From Streptomyces sp. CHD11 (GTDB lineage Bacteria > Actinomycetota > Actinomycetes > Streptomycetales > Streptomycetaceae), in NCBI RefSeq assembly GCF_018638295.1, contig NZ_JABTTS010000006.1, positions 124,001 through 188,000 of the forward strand: a stretch of DNA of 64,000 nt, given 5' to 3'. Below, piece after piece: positions 13,666-21,913 of the stretch (the stretch's first letter is position 1; every line of letters begins with the position of its first letter). The notes beneath the pieces are model-generated. The model did not search any database. It worked only from the letters and a program-made list of their open reading frames with translations, and was not told where the DNA came from. The position numbers and the translations under genes were made by a program.

Positions 13666-13763
13666 GCGCGCCTCCTGAAACGGTAGGGGGGCGTACGCCG
13701 CTATGTACGAGATACCGAACGCAGTTGCTCAGCCGTCGGACCAAGTCGCCGAAGTGGCCTGCG

Positions 13764-14135
13764 TCACAGCGTCTTTCCGCGGGAGAGGGCGTCCCGTACG
13801 GCGTCCTCCGAGCGGCCCACGACCGCCGTTCCGTCGTCAGCCGTGATGATCGGCCGCTGGATCAGCCGCGGATGCGCGGCGAGCGCCGCCACCCACCTGT
13901 CGCGCGCACCGGCGTCCCGTGCCCATGCCCCGACCCCCAGCTCCTTCGCCTCCGCCTCCTGGGTCCGCGTGATGTCCCAGGGCTCCAGGCCCAGCCGCTC
14001 CAGCACCGCCCGGATCTCGTCCTCGTCCGGCACCTCCTCCAGATACCGGCGGACGGTGTACCCGGCCCCCTCGGCGTCGAGCAGGCTGAGGGCGCTACGG
14101 CACTTGGAACAGGCCGGATTGATCCAGATCTCCAT
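13764..14135 (-). CDS. ArsC/Spx family thioredoxin-fold protein
   Basis: A 123-residue protein of the arsenate reductase (glutaredoxin-linked ArsC/YffB) family. The N-terminal MEIWINPACSKCRSAL holds a CSKC pair, with the first Cys in the position of the ArsC active-site Cys. EPWDITRTQE matches the family's helix region, and the conserved RPI loop appears as LIQRPII. Real arsenate reduction is not assured: this branch includes proteins of unknown redox role, and no arsenite pump or ArsR is nearby. The start at 14135 is supported by family length. Confidence 0.85.
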   Translation of the reverse strand: MEIWINPACSKCRSALSLLDAEGAGYTVRRYLEEVPDEDEIRAVLERLGLEPWDITRTQEAEAKELGVGAWARDAGARDRWVAALAAHPRLIQRPIITADDGTAVVGRSEDAVRDALSRGKTL

Positions 14136-14369
14136 GACGGACACCGTACGCCGTCCCCCTCGCTGTTCGATTTCTTCAGCCGTGCCGCGGGTGTCTGTCG
14201 GGGCTCCTGTGACACACCGCCAAAACCCGGCATCACCAGGCGTTTTACCTGACCGTTCAGGCCTGCTGATTGTCAGTGCCGGACGGTAGACTGGAAGCAG
14301 TGTTCGAGGGAATCGCCGGGGTCGTCGTGGACCCCGGCAGGCCGCCCCGACCGCGACAGGAGGATGCCC

Positions 14370-14684
14370 GTGCCCGCTGCCGCACTGAAGTCCAAGCCCC
14401 TGCCCACCCAGTCCACCGCGAAGCGTCCCGTGCTGCTCGAAACGCCCTGCGCTCCCGCGGAGAAGCGCCCGCTGCCGCCGGGCCGCCCCCGGCACTGGTA
14501 CGTCACGCACAACCGCCGGCTCAAGGCGATGCGGCTCGCCATCGCCCTGCTCGACTCCGGCGTCTACCTGCCCACCCAGGCACGCGACGAGAAGATCCGC
14601 ACCACGGCGGAGCTGATCGGCGTCCACCCGCCGTCGGACACCACCTGCCACATGGTCCGCGCCTTCATGCGCTACAACCGCTAG
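14370..14684 (+). CDS. Small basic conserved hypothetical protein
   Basis: A 104-residue protein of unknown function. The N-terminal 35 residues are Pro/Lys/Ala-rich and probably disordered. The rest looks folded: RHWYVTHNRRLKAMRLAIAL, LDSGVYLPTQARDEKIRTTA and DTTCHMVRAFMRYNR, highly charged and helical. The start was set at GTG 14370 because AGGAGG (14358-14363) is six bases before it, whereas the in-frame ATG at 14364 abuts the Shine-Dalgarno with no spacer. A strong hairpin follows. It may be nucleic-acid binding given its charge, but no domain is recognised. Confidence 0.75.
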   Translation: MPAAALKSKPLPTQSTAKRPVLLETPCAPAEKRPLPPGRPRHWYVTHNRRLKAMRLAIALLDSGVYLPTQARDEKIRTTAELIGVHPPSDTTCHMVRAFMRYNR

Positions 14685-14700
14685 AGCGGGAAGCGGGACC

Positions 14701-14737
14701 GGTGCCGGGCGCCTCCACGCGTGAGGTGCCCGGTACC
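14701..14737 (+). terminator. Terminator after the small basic protein gene
   Basis: A 15-bp stem (14701-14715 with 14723-14737) with a 7-base loop. Two positions are G-U pairs in plus-strand RNA, which fits termination of the upstream gene. Confidence 0.75.
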
Positions 14738-14886
14738 GCCGTGGCCACACGCCGGGCGCGCGCTGAGGCACTATGGGGCGGGCAGGGGGCACACCATCCC
14801 CGTCACCGAAGTCGGCGTGCGGAGACGATACTTGCGCCGGAGGAACCGCGCGGTCACGCCCCCGCCGGAGAAGAAGGGCACGACGG

Positions 14887-16146
14887 TTGGCTGAGCAGAG
14901 GACGGTTTCCGTCCCGTCGTCCTGGATGACGCCGTCCGGCCGGTACGGCCGCGCCGTCGCCCGGGCGTGCGACCTCGGTATCGCCCTGGTGGTCCTGGCG
15001 GCGGCGGACTACTACAGCGCCGAGTACGACCTGCTCCTGGGCGGTCTGATGGCCCTCGGCCTGCTGGCCCGCAGACGGTACCCGGGCACGGTGATGGCGG
15101 CCGTGCTGGCACTGACCGCCGTCCAGTTCGCCCTGTACGACCTGCCCGAGTTCCAACTGGCCTCGGCACCCGCCTCGTACAACGTGGCCGTGCTGTTCGC
15201 CATGATGTCGGTCGTCCACCACTCCCGGACCACCTGGATGCCGTACCTGGCGGGCGCCGCGGTGCTGCTGGCCACGGCGGCCGGCACGGTGGGGGCGCCC
15301 GCTCTGGGCATCGAGCCGTTCGCCGACCCCGAAACGCTCCTGATCTACTGGGGAATGACCCTGACGGTCTGGCTGACGGCCTTCGCCCTGCACACCCGGC
15401 GCCTCTACGCCGAGAGCCAGGCGGCCCGCGCCTGGCACGCGGAGCGGGAACAGGAGCAGGGGGCCCGGCTGGCCGCCACCCGGGAGCGGGCCGAGATCGC
15501 CCGTGAACTGCACGATGTGGTGGCGCACAGCCTGGCCGTGATGATCCTCCAGGCCGACGGCGCCGGATCAGTGCTGCGCAAGTCGCCGGACATGGCGGAA
15601 ACCGCGCTGAAGACGATCGCCGCCACGGGCCGGGACGCCATCGACGACATGCACCGCATCGTCCGGGTGCTGCGCGAGGGAAACCCGGACTCCGGCACCC
15701 CGGACTCCGGCACCCCGGACTCCGCCGGCGGCTCGCCGCGGCGCCTGATCACCCTCGACGAGATCAAGGTCGTCGCCGACCGCGCACGGGCCGCCGGGCT
15801 GGCCGTGGACCTGTCGGTCGAGGTCGGCGAGGAACGGCTGTCGCCCGCGGAGGAGATGACGGCCTTCCGCATCGTCCAGGAATGCCTCACCAACGTGCTC
15901 CGCCACGCCGGAGCCGGGGCAGGGGTCGACATCCGGCTCCGCGAGGAGCAGGGCACACTGCTGATCGACGTGACCGACGACGGAGCGGGCAACCTCGCGG
16001 GCAGCGTCGCCGGCGGCAGCTCCGGGGGGAACGGACTCGTGGGAATGCGGGAGCGGGCGGAGCTCGCCGGCGGCACCTTCGAGGCCGGTCCCCGGCTCGG
16101 CAGCGGATGGCGCGTACACGCCTCGATCCCGGTAAGGACGGCATGA
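14887..16146 (+). CDS. Sensor histidine kinase (HisKA_3 type)
   Basis: Membrane-bound sensor of a two-component pair. Several hydrophobic segments occupy about residues 20-160, with little extracytoplasmic sequence, so it probably senses within or at the membrane. The dimerisation/phosphoacceptor motif ARELHDVVAHSLAVM puts the phosphorylated His near residue 208. The ATPase domain has FRIVQECLTNVLRHA (N-box), DVTDDGAGN and NGLVGMRERAELAGG. A triplicated 15-bp DNA repeat near 15683-15726 encodes PDSGTPDSGTPDS in the linker between the two domains. The TTG at 14887 was chosen because AAGAAGGG lies eight bases upstream; ATG 14926 and ATG 14773 are alternatives without good RBS. Its stop overlaps the response regulator start (ATGA). 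Confidence 0.88.
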   Translation: MAEQRTVSVPSSWMTPSGRYGRAVARACDLGIALVVLAAADYYSAEYDLLLGGLMALGLLARRRYPGTVMAAVLALTAVQFALYDLPEFQLASAPASYNVAVLFAMMSVVHHSRTTWMPYLAGAAVLLATAAGTVGAPALGIEPFADPETLLIYWGMTLTVWLTAFALHTRRLYAESQAARAWHAEREQEQGARLAATRERAEIARELHDVVAHSLAVMILQADGAGSVLRKSPDMAETALKTIAATGRDAIDDMHRIVRVLREGNPDSGTPDSGTPDSAGGSPRRLITLDEIKVVADRARAAGLAVDLSVEVGEERLSPAEEMTAFRIVQECLTNVLRHAGAGAGVDIRLREEQGTLLIDVTDDGAGNLAGSVAGGSSGGNGLVGMRERAELAGGTFEAGPRLGSGWRVHASIPVRTA

Positions 16147-16820
16147 TGGCACAGGCGGACAGAGCGATCCGAGTGGTCGTGGTGGACGACCAGCCCCTGA
16201 TCAGGGCCGGCTTCTCCATGGTGCTGGCCGGTCAGGACGACATCGACGTCGTCGGTGAGGCGGAGAACGGGGAGGACGCCCTCGAACTGCTGCGGAAGGT
16301 CGAGGCGGACGTCGTCATCATGGACATCCGCATGCCCCTGATGGACGGCATCCAGGCCACGGAACGGCTGATGCGGTGGGACGACCCGCCCGGCGTGCTG
16401 GTGCTCACCACCTTCGACAACGACGACGACGCCTTCGCCGCCCTGCGCGCCGGAGCCGGCGGCTTCCTGCTGAAGAACGCACCGGCCACCGAGGTGGTGA
16501 ACGCCATCCGGGTCCTGGCCGCGGGCGAGTCGGTGGTGGCGCCGCGCATCACCCGGCTGCTCCTCGACCGGGTCTCGGACCGGCTGGCACCGGCGAACGG
16601 ACAGGCCGAACGGCTGGACGTCCTCACCGTGCGCGAGCGGGACGTACTCGCCCTGGTCGCCCGTGGGCTGTCCAACGGCGAGATCGCGGCGGAGCTGTAC
16701 GTCGCGGAGGCCACGGTGAAGACGCACCTGGGCAACCTCATGGCCAAACTGCACCTGCGCGACCGTGCCCAGGCCGTCGTGTTCGCCTATGAGTCCGGGC
16801 TGGTCCGGCCCTCCCCCTGA
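16143..16820 (+). CDS. LuxR/NarL-type response regulator
   Basis: A 225-residue DNA-binding partner of the upstream kinase, coupled through an ATGA overlap. The receiver domain has the acidic pair VVVDDQ (Asp15, Asp16), the phospho-acceptor Asp61 in VVIMDIRMPLMDG, and the LTTFD and Lys (FLLKNAPA) switch residues. The C-terminal LuxR helix-turn-helix is LTVRERDVLALVARGLSNGEIA followed by ATVKTHLGNLMAKL. The downstream anchored protein and ABC transporter are the most likely targets by position. Confidence 0.93.
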   Translation: MMAQADRAIRVVVVDDQPLIRAGFSMVLAGQDDIDVVGEAENGEDALELLRKVEADVVIMDIRMPLMDGIQATERLMRWDDPPGVLVLTTFDNDDDAFAALRAGAGGFLLKNAPATEVVNAIRVLAAGESVVAPRITRLLLDRVSDRLAPANGQAERLDVLTVRERDVLALVARGLSNGEIAAELYVAEATVKTHLGNLMAKLHLRDRAQAVVFAYESGLVRPSP

Positions 16821-16989
16821 GGGTGCGGAAGCGGCCCGGGGTTCTGCCCCCGGGGTCGCAGGGCACCCCCGTCCGGTGTGCCAGATCCGCGGCGTCCGAT
16901 CTCGGATTCGTGGCCGATGTCCGGCGGGCCGCCGGGATCCAGACTTCTCACTGTCGCCGAACGCGGCCGAGAAGACACCGGAGGACCCG

Positions 16990-17430
16990 ATGAGCACCAC
17001 GCCCACCACTTACACCACGCCTGACCGCAAGCGCAGCCGTCTCGTCATCGGCGCGGTCACCGCCGTGATCGCCGGAGCCCTGGTCGCCGGCGCGGGCTAC
17101 TGGTGGCTGGACCGCGACGAGCTCAGCCAGGCGTCCGCCGACGACTGCCGGCTGGCGCAGCGCATCATCACCGAGGCGGGGGAGATCTCCACCGGCTCCG
17201 CGCGGGACGCGCAGGCGTGGTGGAAGAAGACCGGCGACGAGCGCCGCGCGCAGATGGAGGACGGCTACCTCGGCGCCAGGATCTCCCAGTACGAGGGATG
17301 GGCCCTCGCGACCGCCCAGAAGTCCCCCGAGGCACCGTCCGCGAAGGACGTGAAGAGCCTCGAGGAGGAGGCGCGGGGACACTGCTCCGACTCCGGCGTC
17401 ACCCTGTCCATGCCGCCGCTCGGCGCCTGA
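16990..17430 (+). CDS. Membrane-anchored hypothetical protein
   Basis: A 146-residue protein with a short cytoplasmic head (MSTTPTTYTTPDRKRSR), one transmembrane helix (LVIGAVTAVIAGALVAGAG) and an extracytoplasmic domain of about 100 residues. That domain has two Cys (ADDCRLAQ and RGHCSDSG) at its ends, which could form a disulfide, and a helical WWKKTGDERRAQM core. GGAGG lies four or five bases before the ATG. It sits between a two-component pair and an ABC transporter, suggesting an accessory sensor or substrate-handling role; this is inference only. Confidence 0.78.
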   Translation: MSTTPTTYTTPDRKRSRLVIGAVTAVIAGALVAGAGYWWLDRDELSQASADDCRLAQRIITEAGEISTGSARDAQAWWKKTGDERRAQMEDGYLGARISQYEGWALATAQKSPEAPSAKDVKSLEEEARGHCSDSGVTLSMPPLGA

Positions 17431-17453
17431 CCCGGATCGCGGGAACCACCCCC

Positions 17454-18224
17454 ATGGCTGTCCACACCGCCGCCCGCGGCCGCACACCGGACGACGACGT
17501 CATCACCGCCACCGCCCTGACGAAGACCTACCGCCAGGGCACCACCGAGGTGCGCGCCCTCGACGGGGTGTCCGTCGGCGTCCGGCGCGCCCGCTTCACC
17601 GCCGTCGTCGGCCCCTCCGGGTCGGGCAAGTCGACCCTGATGCACTGCGTCGCCGGACTCGACACCGCCACCTCCGGCAGCATCGTCCTGGACGGAGCGG
17701 AGATCACCGGACTGTCCGACCGGCAGCTGACCCGGGTGCGCCGCAAGCGCATCGGGTTCGTCTTCCAGTCCTTCAACCTGCTGCCCCAGCTGACGGCCTA
17801 CGAGAACATCGTGCTGCCCGTCACCATGTCCGGCGGACGACCGGACCGCGAGCTGGTGGACCACCTCTGCGACGTCCTCGGCATCGCCCACCGGCTGTCG
17901 CACCGGCCCGCCGAGCTGTCCGGCGGTCAGCAGCAGCGGGTCGCCGTGGCCCGCGCGCTGGTGGCCCGGCCGGCCGTGGTCTTCGCCGACGAACCCACCG
18001 GCAACCTCGACTCCCGGGCCGGCGGCGAAGTCCTCACCATGCTGCGCCGGTCCGTCGACGAACTCGGCCAGACGGTCGTCATGGTCACCCACGACCCCGC
18101 GGCGGCGCGGTACGCGGACCGGGTGCTGACCCTCGCGGACGGACGCGTCGTCCGGGACGAGGACTCCGTCCCCGCCGGGCGGTCCGCCGCACCCGTCACC
18201 GGCCCCGGGGCGGGCCGGCGATGA
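17454..18224 (+). CDS. ABC transporter ATP-binding protein, MacB/LolD type
   Basis: A 256-residue ATPase. Walker A GPSGSGKS at 53-60, Q-loop FVFQSFNLLPQ, signature LSGGQQQR at about 155-162, Walker B VVFADEP at 175-181, and the switch His in VMVTHD. The sequence is of the LolD/MacB/FtsE-like exporter group, which pairs with FtsX-type permeases. The ATG at 17454 gives the usual N-terminus before ITATALTKTY. It overlaps the permease gene by four bases (ATGA), so the two are a translationally coupled transporter. Confidence 0.93.
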   Translation: MAVHTAARGRTPDDDVITATALTKTYRQGTTEVRALDGVSVGVRRARFTAVVGPSGSGKSTLMHCVAGLDTATSGSIVLDGAEITGLSDRQLTRVRRKRIGFVFQSFNLLPQLTAYENIVLPVTMSGGRPDRELVDHLCDVLGIAHRLSHRPAELSGGQQQRVAVARALVARPAVVFADEPTGNLDSRAGGEVLTMLRRSVDELGQTVVMVTHDPAAARYADRVLTLADGRVVRDEDSVPAGRSAAPVTGPGAGRR

Positions 18225-20785
18225 GGAACCCCTGGCGCGCGACCGTCCTGGGCTCCCAGGTGGCGGAACTCCTGCGGCGGCCCGGACGGTTCGCGGCGAC
18301 CGGACTGTCGCTGCTGATCGCCGCGTTCGTCGTCTTCGGGACCGTCATGGCCCAGCAGATCATCACCGCGACCGTCGTCGGGAACTTCCGCGGGACACCC
18401 GAGGCGGTGTCCCTGGTGGCCGAGCCGGGCGGCGGGGAGGACATCGGCGAGGACCGCCTCCGCGCCGTGCGCGGGATACCGGGGGTCACCGAGGCCGTCG
18501 GCCGGCTCGAGGGAGGCGCCCCGCTGGACGGCAGCGCCGTCGAACGCTACCTCGCCCTGTCCGCGGACCCCGGCACCGGCGCCCTGGCGGAAGTCCGCCT
18601 GACCGAAGGCACCTACCCCTCCGGGCCGGGCCGGCTCGCCGTCGACACGCGTGCCGCGCGGGAGTACGGTCTCGCCCCGGGCTCGTCGCTCACCCTGCTG
18701 CAGCCCGCACCCGACGGCGACACCACCCGGCGCGTCACGGTCGAGGTCAGCGGCATCGTCCGCAGCACCGCCACGGACGACACGGAGCCCACGGGGTACG
18801 CCCCCGGACCCCACCTCGGGCGGCTGCTCGGCGTGTCGGGCTATTCCCGCGTCGACATCCGCACCGGCACCACGTCCTCCGCGCCGGCGGACCCGGCCCG
18901 CCTGGCGGAGCGGATCCGGCAGGCGGTGCCCGGAGCACAGGTGCGCTCCGGGGACGAGGTGCGGCGCCAGGAGGCCCGTCAGGCGGTGTCGGAGGCGAAG
19001 GACACCCTGGAACTGGTCACGGTCTTCCTCGCCGTCGCCGTCGGCGCGGCCGTGCTCGTCGCCACCTCCACCTTCCGCATCGTCTTCGCCCGGCGGGTAC
19101 GCCAGCTGGCGCTGCTGCGCGCCATCGGGGCGACCCCGCGCCGGCTCGCCGCCGCGCTCGTCGCCGAAGGAGCGGTGGTGGGACTGCTGGCGGGTGCGAC
19201 CGGAGTGCTGGCGGCCTGGGGCTGCGGGCTGCTGGTCCCCCCGGTCGCCGGACGGTTCGGACACGACCTGTCCGTCCCGCCCCACCTCCCGCCGGTGGAG
19301 GCCGTGCTCACCGTGCTCGGCACCGGTCTCCTCGCGGTCCTCGCGGTCCTGGCCCCGTCCCTGTCCGCCTCCCGGGTCTCCCCGCTGCAGGCGCTGCGCA
19401 GCGCGGCGTCCGGAGAGGGAACGGCGAACGGCCCCGGCCGGACCGTGCTGGGCCTGCTGTGTGCGGTGGGCGCCGCGCTTCTCGCCCGGCAGCAGTACAC
19501 CGGACTGCCCCAGCCGGGCGACACGGACCACGACCGGTTCGCGGCGCTGACCCTCGTGGTGCTCTCGGGCGGGCTGGCCTTCCTGGCCCTGATCGCCCTC
19601 GGACCCCGTCTGGTCCGGCCGGTGCTGGCGGCCGTCGCCGTGCCGCTGCGCCGCACCGGTGCGGCCGGCCGCCTCGCGGTCGCCGGCGTCGGGGGCGCGC
19701 CGGGCCGGGCGGCCTCGGTCTCGGTCGTCGTCGCCCTCGGTGTCTGCCTGGTCGGCTCGACGCTGACCTGCCTGGCTTCCCTGGACGCCTACGAGCGGTA
19801 CCGGCAGGCGGTGGAGGCCCCCGCCGACTTCCGCCTGTACCCGAGGGACAGCGGCACGCTGGACCGGTCGCTGGCCGCCGATCTCGCCTCCCGTCCCGGA
19901 CTCGCCGACGTCACCGCGTTCCGCACGGCGGAGGTCGTCGAGAGCGCCCGCAGCGCCACGATCTCCGACCTCGACCTCACCGCCGTCCGCTCCGGCGCGG
20001 GCCTGACCGCCCGCACCGGCTCCCTCGACCGCCTCGCACCAGCCCACGTGGTCGTGGACGCCGGCCACGCCCACCGGCTCGGCCTCCGGGCCGGCGACCG
20101 CGTGACGCTGACCTTCGAGGGACACCCCGTCCAGCTCACCGTGGCGGCGACGCTGCCCGGAGCGGGACCCTACGGCGGCAACTTCTTCGTCCCCGCCGCG
20201 GACCTCACCCGCATGGGAGCGGACGCCGCGCCCACCGAGATCACCGCCAACGCCTCCGGGAGCGGCGCCCAGGGACGGATCCGCGCGCAGCAGGCCATCA
20301 CCGACACGCTGACCGGTCCGCGGCGCGGCGACGGCCGGATCATCGCCGAGGACTCGGCCGGGCAGGCCGGAGAATCGGACGACCTGCGGACGATGGCCAC
20401 GACGGTGATCATGGTGCTGGGACTGACCGTCCTCGTGGCGGTCGCCGGAGTCGCGACCACGGCGAGTCTCACCGTTGTCGAACGCAAACGCGAGTTCGGG
20501 CTGTTGCGGGCCCTCGGCCTCGGCGGAGCGGCCGTGCACCGCATGGTCACGGTGGAGTGCGCGCTCTACGGCGTACTGGGCGGGGTCCTCGGCCTGGCCC
20601 TCGCCCTGCCGTACTCCTGGCTGGTGGTCCGTGTCGCCGAGACCGGAGCCCCGTTCAGCGTGCCGGCCGGGCAACTCGCGGCGGTCTTCACCGCCCTCGT
20701 CCTGGTCACCGCCACCGCGGGCATGGTGCCCGCCCTCCGCGCCTCCCGGACCTCACCGACGGTCGCCGTCGCCGGGTCCGATTAG
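18221..20785 (+). CDS. FtsX-family ABC transporter permease
   Basis: An 854-residue membrane protein with the duplicated FtsX/MacB permease layout typical of actinobacteria. A first transmembrane helix near residues 25-45 (GLSLLIAAFVVFGTVMAQQ) precedes a large extracytoplasmic MacB-type domain. A three-helix FtsX core follows at about 265-400 (VFLAVAVGAAVLVATSTFR, then RRLAAALVAEGAVVGLLAG), then a central helix pair, a second periplasmic domain and a second FtsX core near the C-terminus (VVERKREFGLLRALGLGG). Such transporters move peptides, lipids or antibiotics outward, or act mechanically on the cell envelope. Position after a kinase/regulator pair suggests stress-induced detoxification. 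Confidence 0.9.
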   Translation: MRNPWRATVLGSQVAELLRRPGRFAATGLSLLIAAFVVFGTVMAQQIITATVVGNFRGTPEAVSLVAEPGGGEDIGEDRLRAVRGIPGVTEAVGRLEGGAPLDGSAVERYLALSADPGTGALAEVRLTEGTYPSGPGRLAVDTRAAREYGLAPGSSLTLLQPAPDGDTTRRVTVEVSGIVRSTATDDTEPTGYAPGPHLGRLLGVSGYSRVDIRTGTTSSAPADPARLAERIRQAVPGAQVRSGDEVRRQEARQAVSEAKDTLELVTVFLAVAVGAAVLVATSTFRIVFARRVRQLALLRAIGATPRRLAAALVAEGAVVGLLAGATGVLAAWGCGLLVPPVAGRFGHDLSVPPHLPPVEAVLTVLGTGLLAVLAVLAPSLSASRVSPLQALRSAASGEGTANGPGRTVLGLLCAVGAALLARQQYTGLPQPGDTDHDRFAALTLVVLSGGLAFLALIALGPRLVRPVLAAVAVPLRRTGAAGRLAVAGVGGAPGRAASVSVVVALGVCLVGSTLTCLASLDAYERYRQAVEAPADFRLYPRDSGTLDRSLAADLASRPGLADVTAFRTAEVVESARSATISDLDLTAVRSGAGLTARTGSLDRLAPAHVVVDAGHAHRLGLRAGDRVTLTFEGHPVQLTVAATLPGAGPYGGNFFVPAADLTRMGADAAPTEITANASGSGAQGRIRAQQAITDTLTGPRRGDGRIIAEDSAGQAGESDDLRTMATTVIMVLGLTVLVAVAGVATTASLTVVERKREFGLLRALGLGGAAVHRMVTVECALYGVLGGVLGLALALPYSWLVVRVAETGAPFSVPAGQLAAVFTALVLVTATAGMVPALRASRTSPTVAVAGSD

Positions 20786-21001
20786 GGCCTGTCCGGCGGA
20801 TCAGGTCGCGGGAAGACGCGGTACCTACGGGCGCCGGTGAGCGCGGGAGCCGGCAACCGACGGCAACGCCGCAGACGGCTGCGGAAGACCCCACGTCCGC
20901 GGCACGACCCGCCGGGCACGACCCGCCAGGCAGGTCCCGGCCGGGGCGCGGATGGTGGGCCGCGCGCGGCGGAGACCGGTGAGGGGGCGGCGACGCGGGG
21001 A

Positions 21002-21259
21002 TCAGTACGGACGGAAGTTGCTGTATCCGAGCAGTACGATCACCGCGGCGACACACCCGAGGACCACGGCCGTCGACACCCACGGCGAGCGCCCGGCCGA
21101 TCTCCTGCGCTCCGGCTCACCACGGAAGGGGACCGGCCCGGGAGGGTTCTCCTTCCAGCGCGCGGCGAGCATTCTGGCCCGCGCCGACGGCTCCTTGTGC
21201 TCGGCGCCGTCCGCCCATGTGATGTCGAACTCCCGCTCGTCGTCGTCCCTGTCGGACAT
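21002..21259 (-). CDS. Small tail-anchored membrane protein
   Basis: An 85-residue protein. The first 58 residues are charged and cytoplasmic (MSDRDDDEREFDITWADGAE; ARMLAARWKENPPGP), followed by one C-terminal transmembrane helix (VSTAVVLGCVAAVIVLLGY). This is the layout of many small Streptomyces membrane proteins of unknown role. AAGG about eight bases before the ATG at 21259 supports the start; the longer upstream frame has no coding character. Divergent from the glyoxalase-like gene. Confidence 0.78.
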   Translation of the reverse strand: MSDRDDDEREFDITWADGAEHKEPSARARMLAARWKENPPGPVPFRGEPERRRSAGRSPWVSTAVVLGCVAAVIVLLGYSNFRPY

Positions 21260-21371
21260 CCCCGACCTTCTCTCGAACAACCGTGTTAGATACAGGATCC
21301 CTCTCCGGCTGCGAGGAGGGAAGCTTTCCGGTCGGATGGAACGCGTGTGCGCCCTCCGGTAGGGTGCGCCG

Positions 21372-21806
21372 ATGCCGATGATCAGGGAGTTCCAGGTCAC
21401 CTTCGACTGCGCGGAACCAGAGAGCCTCGCCCGCTTCTGGTGCGAGGTGCTGGGGTACGTCGTGCCGCCGCCGCCGCAGGGATTCGCCACGTGGGACGAG
21501 TACGACCGATCGCTGCTGCCCGGGCACCAGGGGGAGGGCTTCGCCTGCGTCGACCCCTCGGGAAAGGGCCCGCGGCTGTACTTCCAGCGCGTTCCCGAAG
21601 GGAAGACGGTCAAGAACCGGGTGCACCTCGATGTGCGGGTCGGGACCGGCCTCGCGGGGGAGGAGCGGCTCGCCGCGCTCCGGGCCGAGTGCGCACGGCT
21701 GGTCGCGCTCGGGGCGGTGTGCGAGCGGGTGATGACCGCCGACGCCGACTACGAGTCGTGCATCGTGATGCGGGACATCGAGGGCAACGAGTTCTGTCTC
21801 GACTGA
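21372..21806 (+). CDS. VOC (glyoxalase-like) family protein
   Basis: A 144-residue protein of the vicinal-oxygen-chelate superfamily. Paired beta-alpha-beta-beta-beta units are visible: REFQVTFDCAEPESLARFWCEVLGY at the N-terminus and RVHLDVRVG with a closing DIEGNEFCLD. The LARFWxxxLGY and DPEGNEFCL signatures are typical. The metal-binding residues of true glyoxalase I are not all apparent (His in VHLDV and Glu in NEFCLD are candidates), so the substrate is unknown. Cytoplasmic. Confidence 0.88.
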   Translation: MPMIREFQVTFDCAEPESLARFWCEVLGYVVPPPPQGFATWDEYDRSLLPGHQGEGFACVDPSGKGPRLYFQRVPEGKTVKNRVHLDVRVGTGLAGEERLAALRAECARLVALGAVCERVMTADADYESCIVMRDIEGNEFCLD

Positions 21807-21829
21807 GCACCGGCTGAGCACCGGGGGAA

Positions 21830-21871
21830 AAGCCGTCGCCGGAACTCCCGCGGGAGTGCCGGCGACGGCTT
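21830..21871. terminator. Bidirectional terminator between the VOC gene and glnA
   Basis: A 42-base near-perfect palindrome (21830-21850 with 21851-21871, one mismatch) with AA at one end and TT at the other, between convergent genes. Confidence 0.88.
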
Positions 21872-21913
21872 CGGTTCCGGCCGGGGGAGCGGTCACCCGC
21901 CCCCCGGGCGGGA

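Noticed and set aside
13764..14135. Arsenic resistance locus
   Set aside because: The ArsC-like protein stands alone with no ArsR, pump or permease nearby, and the family includes proteins of other function.
17927..20674. A 915-codon antisense frame over the ABC transporter
   Set aside because: Its composition is that of a codon-bias shadow (Gly/Arg/Asp/Gln-rich without hydrophobic core), while the plus strand shows complete ABC and FtsX motifs.
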